Assembly (NCBI RefSeq): GCF_025698545.1
Contig: NC_068575.1
Span: 50,787,980 to 50,851,979 of the forward strand
Length of the DNA: 64,000 nt
Direction of reading: 5' to 3'
From: Gossypium raimondii
Taxonomy: Eukaryota > Streptophyta > Magnoliopsida > Malvales > Malvaceae
The translations under genes were made by a program, and so were the position numbers. The notes beneath the pieces are model-generated. The model saw nothing but the letters and a program-made list of their open reading frames with translations. It did not search any database and was not told the origin of the DNA. Shown here one piece after another: positions 36,694-47,795 of the stretch (positions within the stretch are counted from its first letter, which is position 1; the number at the start of each line of letters is the position of its first letter).

Positions 36694-37370
36694 GATAGGA
36701 TTGTGTAGTGAATTAATGTTCTTGGTACGTTATTTTTTTTTTTTTTTCATTTCACCTAATACTATCCTTGACTTGACAGATGATCGATAATTATTTGCAT
36801 AGAGTCTCCCCCAACTTCCCTTTTGTAAACTGTTGCGTCTAACTTTGTAACATGTTGTACCGATATTAATGGCTTGTGGTTAATTAATAGCTATATTTGA
36901 TGTCTGTCATATGAAGACATGATTGAGGGCAGAGTGAATATGATCCTTTATAGATTAAAACCAGATGAGGTTTTAGTAGCTGTATTGCTTTCCAGCGCTG
37001 GCATTAAAGGTCTGATAATAGTAGATTATAGCATCAAGGTGTTCGCGTCCGGAGCGTTCTCTTTTTTGAGGTTTTCTTGTTGACTTTTGACATGTTTGAT
37101 TTTTTCCCGAACACCAGAACTACCAACAGTTTCAACTATTCCGTAATCTTCAAATTTTTTATTGGTTTTTTGTCAAATATTTATTTTTTTACTTGTGAAT
37201 TACTGATTCATTTTTAAAAAATATATACTAGTTTTAAACTATAAACAATATTTTAAAATGATAAAAATCCTTGGCAAAGCATTTATACCGTAACTACAAA
37301 GTCTACGGTGATGATTGTTCATTTTTTAATGGTATAATTGGAAGTTTGAACCCTATTCATGAAAATGGTG
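36694..37370. other. patellin 3' flank
   Basis: Probable 3' UTR in the first ~250 bases, then A/T-rich DNA. No gene seen. Confidence 0.4.
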
Positions 37371-38010
37371 GGTATAATTTTTTTTTTATTCCGGTTTGCC
37401 ACACATCAATATTATTATTTTCAGGGTAAATTATACTCGATGTCACTAAATTATTAATAAAATATGTTTTGGTCACTCAACTTTAAAAAGTTACAAAATG
37501 ATCTTTTAACTATTCAATTATTTAAGTCATCGAGCTGTTAAAATCATTACTGTATGGCCTTCTTTGCTCACACCGTTTTCACTAATTAAATTCTCTCGCT
37601 TTCCTTCTCTTCTACAATTTAGTTTTTTTTTTCATGAAATAGATTTGAATATCATAACTCTGCAAACCAAAATCAAAATAGTTTTATTCTTCAATCTTCA
37701 ACATTGATCGTCAGATTGACTTGGATTTATAATATGTTTCTCTACTTGTTGATGGCTATTGATCTACCATACAAATTGTTGCTTGGAGCTCGCAAGCCAA
37801 GCTTTTTTTAAATAAAAACTTAACAACCTAATGACTTAAACAAAAAACTTTCAAATGGTTTAATGACTTAAATGAAAGCTTTTGAATAATTCAATGATCA
37901 TTTTATAACCTTTTAAAGTTAAGTGATTAAAATGTAAACTTACTAATATTTTAGTGACCATAAATATAATAATATTGATGTTTGGGAAACTAAAATAAAA
38001 AAAATATACC
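37371..38010. mobile_element. foldback/long-TIR element, about 640 bp
   Basis: The left arm (37371 to about 37540) and the complement of the right arm (38010 to about 37840) share, in order, GGTATA with a T-run, ACATCAATATTATTA, TGTCACTAAA/GGTCACTAAAA, TCACTcAACTTTAAAAaGTTAcAAAATGATC and ATTTAAGTCAT. The arms are diverged by scattered bases. The middle is noncoding. Such long arms are typical of Mutator-like or foldback MITEs. A clean target duplication was not found and the outer ends are approximate. Confidence 0.7.
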
Positions 38011-38379
38011 TGAAACGTGGACGAGAAGTAAAAATTATGTAGTTATTTTTACATATATTGATTTTAAAAATAAATAGTTAATTTATAATATTGATTTGAA
38101 TGAACTAACCACGTTTTTTCTTCATTTTTACAATTTAAGAATGAAGAGGATCTAGTTTAAAAAAAATGAAGAGGAACAATAACTAAAAGTAGATATTTGG
38201 GTGAATTGCCCCAGAATGTCAAATTTTTTTTAATTTTGGATTAGGTCGATTTTGGAGAGAGAGAGAAGAAAAATACATCAATTCTTTTTCTCTCCACGAT
38301 TTTCGTTTAAGATTTTTTAAGATTAGGGATAAAATAAATAGAATGTTAAAATTATTAGGCTTTCTTGAGAAGTTTTAGC

Positions 38380-40797
38380 ATGAGTAGGGGCCGGTTTGGA
38401 GTGGTTAAAATTTGATCCTATGGGAAAAAAAGGGTTAATTTTAGAAATAATCATGTTTTGGTCTTTGAGAACCAAATTGTATAGAATGTAAATGTTTGGA
38501 GTAAATGTGTAAATATTGTAAATAAGAAATTAGATGCATTAAATTGAATAGAATGTGAAGTTGAGGCTAATAAATGGAATAAATTATATTATAGATCAAG
38601 ATCAAGTTGATAATCATGGAAAAGGGAAGGTTGTGGATTAGCCCCTAAACAATTGATGTTTCTGCATTTTGGCCCTGGTAAGTTCGTACGGGTTAATTTT
38701 AATATATTTTTAAACATTTAATTACTTATGGATGAAAATATTAAAATGGCTTGGAAGTATTGAATTGTGGCAAGTGGAATGATTTGGAAAAGAAATCGTA
38801 TTAAATGTTAATACATGATAAATATGTGAGCCGATAAACATAGGATAGGATACGCTTGGCATGTCAATAGGTCATAACGCACACTATACGGGATTTGGTT
38901 GATACTGAGATGATTATATTGGTTTTATTAATGTTTACTGAATATACCGAAGTTTAGCATTTGTTGTGAACTGTCGCATTATATTACAGTGCTTCAGGTG
39001 TGTTTCGGGGGCGGATGTAAAGCCTACGAGCTTGACACTTAATGCCGGGGTGTGCTTCAGAGGGATGTCAGCCTATGGCTTGATGCTTGGTGCCAAGTGT
39101 GTTCTTGTTTGGTTAGCTCATTTGAGCGATTTGGTGTGTTTGGTTGGTTAATCGTGTATCCAAATCCATTACGACGTTCATCGGGTATATTTAGTGTTAT
39201 AACATAATTGATTGAATTGATTCATTCGTATACAAGTTTTTGATTCACTTGTGATTTTATTATGAATGACAGGGCTATGATTTATAACTTTTCTGTATTG
39301 ATTAAGTTTATTCAGTAAGTTTATTATTATTTTTATTCTGTAGAACTTACTAAGCTTAAGTAAGCTTACTTGTGCTTATTTACTATTTTCTTGTAGATAT
39401 GTACTTGTAGATACGGGTGATCGGATCAACTTCAAGATTCACACTATCCGAAAATCTATCGGTAGTTTTTGAATGCTCGTATTAGGTTATATTAGACCTG
39501 TCCACGGGCCGGGCGGCCCGGCCCGGCCCGACGGCCCGCTCGAAATATGGGAGGGTTCGGGTAAAAATATAGGCCCGGAATATGGGCTTGAGCAAAAAAA
39601 CGAGGCCCGTTTAAAAAAAAGGCCGGGCCTCGGGCACCACTTTTTTGGCCCGGGCCCAGCTCGGCCCGAGTATAATAAATATATATTTTTTATTTTTATT
39701 TTTTAATTTTAAAATACTTTTAAAATATATTTTTTATTTTTTATTTTTAAAATAATTTTTTAATGTTTATTAAAAATGGGTAGGGCAGCTTATGATATTT
39801 TTTTCTGTAGGGCACAGGCAAAATTTCGAGCCCATATTTGGGTTTGTCGGCCCAGACCTAAGAGGCGGGCCAAAAATTTTTTCGGGCCCGGCCCATGGAC
39901 TGGTCTAGGTTATATGGCTTGTAATAGGTTAAATGAATTTATGTGGATATTTTGTGAAGTTGTTAAACTTGAATGATGCTTGTCTTTAGATGTATTTTGG
40001 TACATGTGAATATGCTGTTGGTTTGGTATATATTTATGTTTGGAACTTGTTTGGTATATTTGGCATAAATTTTATGAAAGTGGGTGAATATGGCAATTTG
40101 ACTTATAGATTGAAAGAGGTGGTATCTTGGTATGTATTGTTAAGGATGTTTGAGTACTTTAAAAGCAATTACTTTGGTTTGGAATGTTATTTTAGTTTGG
40201 ATATTGAATTGTGGTGTCAATGAAGACACATTGGTTAGTCTTATAGATGTTTGAATAGGTTATTTTAATTGTCTATTGTAAGATAGGTGAACTTTGGCAT
40301 GAATTGAACTTTTAAAGATGAGGTTTTACCATTTTAAAAACAAGTATTGATACTTTAGCATTTGGTATCGATATTTGACCATTTGAACAATTTTCTAACT
40401 AAACAGAATGCTAATTTGGTATCGATTTTTATTTGAGTATTGATACTTTTCATAAAATATTGGTACCTTAAAATAAGTATCGATACCATTGTTTTGCAAA
40501 GAAAACAATATTCAATTTTGGTATCGATTTTCAAAAGGTATCATTTCAATAATGATACCAACTACGGATTTTCAATATTTTCATTAAAACTTTAGAAATT
40601 TTGTAAACCTATCCTATTCTATGCTTGGATTTTACAATGAGGTGCTTTTAGAGTTTTAAAACTTATTATGCTTGATTATTTAGAATATCAATTATCAATA
40701 AGTAACTATTGTTTAGTAAGTGATTATTGGTTGTGGAATGTTACTATAGTATCTATTTACTCTGGTTTGGATATCGGGTCGGGTAAAGGGTATTACA
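38380..40797 (+). mobile_element. 5'-truncated gypsy-type LTR remnant
   Basis: Contains a ggtaagttcgtacg phrase at 38678, a cttggcatg.caataggtc-type block near 38850 and the right terminus gggtattaca at 40788-40797. Similar phrases in the same order occur at 45410-45760, and in reverse at 52652-53060. No internal coding part, so a solo or truncated LTR. Its left end is not recognisable. A hAT element is inserted at 39493-39907. Confidence 0.55.
39493..39907. mobile_element. non-autonomous hAT-type element, 415 bp, 8-bp TSD ggttatat
   Basis: Starts tagacctgtccacgggccgg and its right end, complemented, reads tagaccagtccatgggccgg. It is flanked by identical ggttatat at 39485-39492 and 39908-39915. 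The first 180 bp resemble the hAT element at 16961 (the gagggttcgggtaaaaatat phrase and aaaacgaggcccgttta), so they are one family. No transposase. Confidence 0.92.
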
Positions 40798-42548
40798 AAT
40801 AAGGTAAGAAAGTGACAAGTTTGTTAAACTATATAGCTAACTCATGTTCTATGGATCTCGATAAGATGGTTAATCTTGTAAGCTGAGTTGTATGAAGTTT
40901 TTGTTGCAAACAAAGTTAGTATGAAAATATTGACCTTATATAACCAAATATGATTTTTAAATTATCTTGGCCTTGGCAATTCAAGTTAGATTCGGGATGA
41001 TTTCATTCTACATGTCATATTGAAGTATACTTGATATGAAGTGATGTTATTAATTTGGGCCTACTTTGTTGCAGCTTCTACATATATGTGAAATAAAAGT
41101 TAGAGAGACCAAAATGATGAGGACATCCCCCATTATCATTGAGGCAGTATGAGTTTCTTTTTTTGCATCAACAATTTTTTCATACTTGATTTCAAGCTTC
41201 TTAAGGTTTCTGAAGCTGATGTTGATTGTCTTTTCCCTTTCAATGTTCACAGTTTCAAACTCAGTAGATCTATTGCGTACGTGATAGAAAGGGTAAAATA
41301 ACAGAAGGCAAGAAGGTATATGACTAACTAGTTAGTTTTTTTTGCACGCATTGCTGGTACATATGCTCATATCTTGTTTCAGGTGAAATTTGTGTATGAA
41401 ATTAACTACATTAATTGAACTTTTGGATAAATTGGTGGGAGATATGTTAGTGTTGTGTTAATTATACCTTTGTTTTAAATGATTTTTGATCTTTAATTTA
41501 CCATTTCGTGTGTGTATAGCATAGACATTGACTATGTGTTGATGAATTTGTGTTTTACTAGGATACAATTCACACTGTGTATTATGCCTGGTCCATGCAA
41601 CAAGTGGATGTAGAAGAACTCAGAGAGGGTGCCCTCTACCTCATATGGAAGCTTAGAGAAATGCAACAAATCGGTGTACAAGCCCTCTTCTAGTGTTTTT
41701 TTTCTCTTAAAAGAGGGGAGGGGGTTTTACAAATGGATGTCGTAAAATGGTATTGATCTCGCCTGCTTTGATTATTATTATTTTTGCTTATCCTCTCTGG
41801 GTTTTGTAAGTAATTTTTTTCCAAGGAGAAATTTTTTCAATTATTTTGAGCAAATAAAATAATTTACTTGGCAATGACAGACTCGTTTATTTTAGTGTCA
41901 GATTTTGCCTTGGATTTTTTTAACACAGATCAATATATGATGGTACTAGATTCTGTGCCATTCAGTATGATAGAATGGATTAACCTGTTGGAACACTTGT
42001 ACAACTTTATACCAACCGAATTAAAGCATTTTAGAAAAGTTGGAAAAATTGAGTCACGAATTTGCATGGATTGTTCTAAGACTAATATATATGATTTTAA
42101 CTTTACGTCTCCCAGTGATCATCACCATTGAGGTATCTTGTGAACTAACATAGGGGTTGCGTAATATCCGAAGTGTAAAAATAAATGGTGGGGGGGAGGA
42201 TGATTGGCGGTAGATCGAATGGCTAGATAAATTTACATACATAAAAATATGGTTCCAGTTTGTCCCATAAACATATTAAATAAGGGTTTAGATCAAATGG
42301 TTAGATAAATGCCTGAATCAGTTGGTTTATTCCCATAAATTAAATAAAACAGGGCTAGTTGTTAGCATAAGATCTAAGCCAGTCCCATAAAGTTGCAAGA
42401 TGGATAAAATATGAATCATAGAGCAAATGGTAACAATACATAGATTCTAAGCCATCTGTCTTTTTTATAAAAAATACGCAATTTGAGCACTTGTTTTCCT
42501 ACATTATTTACATTACCATTTCCCATATCTCCTACTCTCTCTTTTTTA
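40798..42548. other. intergenic, one orphan open stretch at 41562-41693
   Basis: No gene recognised. A possible terminal exon is listed separately. The rest shows no repeat that I can name. Confidence 0.35.
41562..41693 (+). other. orphan exon-like open stretch, 43 codons, function unknown
   Basis: After a TTTTACTAG acceptor-like site an open frame reads [20 protein letters not shown] and continues amphipathically to IGVQALF before TAG at 41691. The composition (charged and aliphatic, few Asn/Lys runs) looks more like coding DNA than the surroundings. No matching family comes to mind and no partner exons were found. It may be a gene fragment carried by a transposon or simply chance. Confidence 0.25.
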
Positions 42549-43091
42549 ATGTCTTGCTTGAAGATTAGGCTTCCTCTAGCCAAGAAAGTATGGAAGAGCT
42601 TTACTTCCAAACTTCAAACCAGACTACATAAACTTCACAAATCCAAAACTATCAAGAAACTCGACAATACTCATCTACAAACAACTATTTTGAAAACAAC
42701 AAGGCCCTCACTTTTCTTGGGGCAACACCTCCGTAACAAGCGATGTTGTGTTCTTCTTTTTGGGTTCCAACACTACTACGTCTCCAAGAATAAAGCTACT
42801 GCAGCTATGCCTATTTACATTGATAAGCTTTTTAAATAGGCACCTCTCATCATATTGGTGGGGTATATTCCGCAGCAACCACCAGAGAAGAAAAAGAAGC
42901 TGGTTGACGAAACTGTTGCTGACCCAAGAACAAGCAAGGAACTAGAAAAGCAGGGAGATGATTTGTGTGATAGTCGATCACTAGTACTGGCATCGCTTAT
43001 GATAAATGAAATTGATGCAAGGGACGAGCAATTTATTGCAAGTGTCCAAGCAGAAATAGAGCATCAGGAAATAATAGCACGTCATTTGTAA
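42549..43091 (+). pseudogene. DUF761 'cotton fibre expressed' protein gene with an in-frame TAG
   Basis: One reading frame of 181 codons runs from ATG 42549 to TAA 43091, broken only by TAG at 42837-42839. The N-terminus (MSCLKIRLPLAKKVWKSFTS) is the basic KK.WKSFTSKL motif of the family. IYIDKLFK just before the stop matches the VYIDELF box. The part after the stop ends NEIDARDEQFIASVQAEIEH...IARHL, the DUF761 C-terminal box (I..RA.EFI..F...). Both conserved ends are intact and in phase, so the stop is the only lesion seen. It could be a recent nonsense allele, a sequencing error, or a small intron around 42835-42856. No function is established for the family. An in-frame ATG at 42483 adds 22 hydrophobic residues, but family members start at MSxxx. 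Confidence 0.78.
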
Positions 43092-44311
43092 TGCCTTGTT
43101 AGTTAGCTACCAGAGGCAAACCTACAAATACACCATTGGAATTCTTAGTCCTTAATGTCATTTTGGTAGTTGTTGCATAGGTGTTAGGTTGTAGTTGTTT
43201 AAATTCAATGGAGCTATATAAGGTTATCCAGCTTGCCAAAGAAAATATATCTTTTGCATGCATGTTATAGTCAGATTGATAGTTAAAACCTCAATCCTTA
43301 AATCCTTTCTTTATAATTATTTTTTTATTTTTTGAAAAAATTATAATTATAATTATTAATTTGAATAACTATAAATGTTCTAATAACCAAAATACGTCTA
43401 GAAAGAGCTCCGTTGAGCTTGACTTTGAGATCTTTCGACTTCATCCTTATCAATAAACCAAAGACTTTATCATTTTTTTTGGGTATATTACAATTAAGAC
43501 GGCAATGTTACAATTTCGAGATAATGACGATTAATAAACAATGTTTGTATTGCTAATAATGCACGTTATTGTTTTTTTTATTGGCCCTTCCAAATCCGAT
43601 TTCTTTGGTTAAGATCAAATATAATCAAAAATAGAAAATTCTAGTACCCTTTTTTTAGCTGAAAAGAACATAGGCATTTTTTTATTTTTATCAGGTATTT
43701 GGTTATTATTGTTACAACATAATAAGTTAAGGGTGGCTTGTAATGGCAGTTCACACCATAGGAGATATGAAGAATTGCTAAAGTGGAGGTGATTCATACC
43801 GTAGATAGTACAAAGAGCCATTACGAATGGTGGTTTCAAGGGGTCTTATGAGTTGAAAGAGCTTTTTGGGAGAGATTTGGCAAAACTTTGGTAGATTTAT
43901 TTGAGCTTCCCTTCTTCTCGTGATGGAAATGGGTTTTATAGGAAAAATGAAGCTTTGGTGTAAGTCCCACTAGAATGACGCCCTATTATACATAGGGTGG
44001 TTATAGAGGTATAGGTGATTCATTAAGCTACAACAAGGTGCCTTGATAGTTGTATGCAAGAATGGGTATAACAATTACCCTTAGACAAAAGGTAGGTTAC
44101 AAAGTGATTTGTCTTGAGTTGATTTATTGACGATACTTGTTATGGATCCCTAGCAAGGTTTGTCGATGGTTTTCACATGCATGAGAAGTAAACTCGGTGA
44201 AGTCGACCTAGAGAGGCAAAGTAAGACGCCTTGGAGGCAAATATTGTGTAGTGAACTTGAAGACTAGAACTTTAAAGGCAAGTTTGGTGAAACATACATA
44301 AAGACAAAATA
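43092..44311. other. intergenic DNA downstream of the DUF761 gene
   Basis: A 3' UTR is likely up to ~43260. 43500-44300 has no gene and no recognised terminal structure. Confidence 0.35.
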
Positions 44312-46951
44312 TGTAACAACCTACTTTTTAGTGGTACCGAAAATGCGGTCTCGAAACCTCATTTTCGTAAATTCAGTTCATAAGTATTAAATAATATAAA
44401 AATCTATTTAAGATTGGTCTAGTAATTTTGCTAAATTAATAATTAATTAAGGCTCAGGGACTAAATTATAAAAGTCCGGTCGTTATAGATTTCTAATTGG
44501 CAAAAGGCTTGAAGACTTAAATTGCAATTAGCCAAAGGTCCAAAATGATTGTTAAACCATTTTAAAGTTGAATTTAGTGGATGGTGATGTCAAAATCCAC
44601 TAAGAATGATCAAGTTAGATTAAATTAATTTAAACCATGTTTATGTTAATTAAAATAGTTTAATTAAACCTTAATTAAACTATATAAGTTAAATTAGTGG
44701 ATGAAAGGTTATCTTCTTTAACCATTTCATCTCTTTGTCGTCCGCTAAAGTGTGAAAAACTTCAAAAACAAGCTTGACATTCAGCCAACATTTAGGTGTG
44801 AAATTTAAGTTATTTACTTATAATTTTTATAAGATTGAGGTCATGGGAGCTTTATTTAGTTAGTCCATGTGCCGATTTGTAAAACTGTTAAAGTTTTGCA
44901 AATTTTCGATTGTTGATTTCTTGAAAAATTAGGCTTGAAGTTGATAGATTTTAAGCTTAGATTATAAAAAATGACTAGATTGTAAAGTTATTTAGCTTGT
45001 TAGTTAACTTTGTTACATTAGGGACCAAATTGAATAAATGTGAAACTTGTCATGAAATTAGGTTAGAATTAGAAAGTTTAAGGTTTCTAATGAGAATATA
45101 AAAACTCGAATTTTAATCCGAAGTTAGGAATTGAAAGTTATGGCTATCCTGAGTTTGGGGACTAAATTGAATAAAATGTGTTATGATATTTAGGGATATT
45201 TAAAATGAGTTCATATAGGTTCATTAATATCATGACATAATATGAAAAAATTTGGTACTAATGTAGACGGGTTAAGGGTGTTACAATTGATTAGTTATAT
45301 AAAATAATTGTATAGATCAATACTTGGATCCAAGTGGAGCTAATAAAGGAAAAGCTAAAATTATGGATTAGTCCTGAAGTATCCATTCTTTTCACCTCGT
45401 TAAATAGGTAAGTTCATATGAAATTTACTATTTTATTTTATGTTATGTGTGATTTTGTATTAGATTCCATTTAGATATGTTTGTACAAAATTAGAACATT
45501 TGTGAATTTGGCATAAATAACTAGTATGGATTGAATTGAAAAGTTATATGATATTTGGTTATAATGAAATAGTATAGGGTAAAAATGTAAAATTTTGAAT
45601 GTGTACAGAGCATGTAATTGAAACATGCGATTACATACAAGGTACAATATGAAATATAGATAATTACTGCAATGATATTGAAATTTGTGAAATTGATGCC
45701 CGAGTGAACTTAGAAAAAGGTTAGGATACGATTAACATGCCAATAAGTCTTATACACGCTTGTACAAGGATTATCACAAACTTTAACGAGATCCAATATT
45801 TGTTGCGGATTCTCGGGTATTATGTGACATAAGTTTAGCTTGGACGAGTAACCTGATGTGTTGTAATATAGGTTTAGCTCGGACGGGTAACCTGATTTAT
45901 ATATATATTTAGCTTAGACGAATAACTTGGTGTGGTATAGTTAACCCATGTATCCGAGTCCGTTTTACTATGGTTCATTGGGCAAAATCTTATAAAAGAA
46001 ATTGGAAACTTGAAAAGAGGATGAAATGGAATTAGTAATCACATTGAATTGCCATTAAATGGACTTGATTGTAATTGGATACATTTATATATTGATTATG
46101 AAGAAAGATATTTGTATTGAATCATGTATGCTTGATATGGAATTGTGAATTGTGGATTGAATATTTCATTATAATGAATATGGGAGTGTATTGTGATTTG
46201 GTATGCTTAAGTCTCATGTAGTATTGATGATCTTGAACATTGTTATAAGCTCACTTTGTTGTTATTTGAATGTCTTGTACTAGCCAACATTATGCCAAAT
46301 TAAAGTTGTGTTTATGCTTATATAAGAACAAGGTAAGCATGGTAAATTTATAATCGAATTTACTAAGCATTCTATATGCTTACTCTAGTCGTTTTCTTCC
46401 TTATAGATCATTACCTTGCGAACCTCTCGAGTCGGATTGACGAGAAGCTCACACTATCATCAAAACGATAGAGTTATGCTCATTTTGGTTAAAGTGTTGT
46501 GGCATGTATATATGATCAATATGTCACATGAATTGTGAACATAACATTTGTACCAAGAAGGTGGTTTTGGTAATGTTTGTGTATGCACTTGCTAATTTTT
46601 CATGTGACTAAGTTGATACTTGTTTTTGGATGTTAAGTTGATAAATGACTTATATGATGCATGTTTAGTTATGTTTGATATTAGTGAATAGGGTGATCAT
46701 GAATTTGCATGATTTATTAAGTTATGAATTGAAAGGTGGGGTAGTTAAGGTGTGATAAGTTGGTATATAAGTTCAAACTTGGTATGTTTACGTGTAAAGG
46801 TGAGTTGGAACTCAATTGATGATTTTGTGGCAATCGACATATTCAATGCTTGATTGAAATGGTAAGTGATTTTATTGACATGAAATGGTATGGAATTGAG
46901 ATGGTTTTTTTATGGTATAAAAGATGTACGAATCATTTAGATTGTGTTACA
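44312..46951 (+). mobile_element. gypsy-type LTR-like remnant (possibly composite)
   Basis: Begins tgtaacaacctacttttta, typical of TGTAAC-type plant gypsy LTRs. Contains ggtaagttcatatg at 45411 and a repeated 'tttagct.ggacg.gtaacctgat' block three times at 45833-45930, and may end gtgttaca at 46951. The flanks aaata/aatta are not a perfect duplication. A second possible terminus, gggtgttaca, lies at 45276-45285, so two LTR pieces may be nested. No coding domain. Confidence 0.45.
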
Positions 46952-47795
46952 AATTATTGGATTGGAATCAAATGATATTTTTACCAAAAACAAGGGTCTC
47001 ATCACGACTACCAACTACTATCGTCGCAACGTAAGCTGACAATGAGTGACGTCGCAACATCGATATACATGAAGTCGTGATGTGACTTACTGAGTTGGCG
47101 ACGTCGCAATGTGGAGATTGTGGAGTCATCATCGATGGGTACTGATCCATATACTGATCGTCAAATCATGGTTTAGAGCTCGCTAGCAAATTTCAAAAAA
47201 AAACTTAACAACCTAATGACTTAAATCAGGGGTGAATTTTTTTAAAATTTTTGTCCTCCTATAAATATAAAAACCATAAATTAATATGTAGTGAAATTAC
47301 ACTTTGTCCCCCAAAATGAAAAATTTTCAATTCAGTTCTCTTATAATAAAGAAATTATAAATCAATATATAGTAAAATTGCACTTTAGCCTCCCTAAAAA
47401 TAAAAAATTTATGTTTAGTTCCTTAAAAATAATGAAATTATAAATTAATACATAATAAAATTATATTTTGATCTATGAGAAAATTATAATTAAATACCAA
47501 CCCTGCTAAAATTTCTTTTGGATTCGTCCCTGTCTTAAATAAAATCTTTTAAATAGTTTAATAAACAAATTATTACTTTTTTTAGTGTAATTGCCTCATC
47601 ATTTTTGCTACCAATTTCATTGCTTTATTTAAAATATAAATCATATTTGAATCACAAATTTTCAATCGAGTATTTGATTTAAGATAGATGCATCATATGT
47701 TGTGTAAAAGAGTAGTTAAATACTAATTCGTTTCTCTAGACAAATAAAAGAAACTATAATTTCTTGATCATCATTAAAATTCAATTATAATTTAT
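46952..47795. other. intergenic repeat fragments
   Basis: 46990-47130 has gacgtcgcaa phrases typical of some gypsy LTR interiors. 47168-47225 repeats part of 37775-37840 (a ...cttaacaacctaatgacttaaa block). No gene. Confidence 0.4.

Noticed and set aside
39493..39907. CpG-island promoter
   Set aside because: The GC-rich blocks are the inverted ends of a hAT element with perfect target duplication.
41574..41694. GASA/snakin cysteine-rich exon
   Set aside because: One frame shows PGPCNKW, but it has a stop within four residues and lacks the remaining cysteines. The neighbouring frame is the open one.
42483..42548. Earlier start codon for the DUF761 gene
   Set aside because: It adds 22 hydrophobic residues not expected in the family; MSCLK at 42549 matches the usual start.
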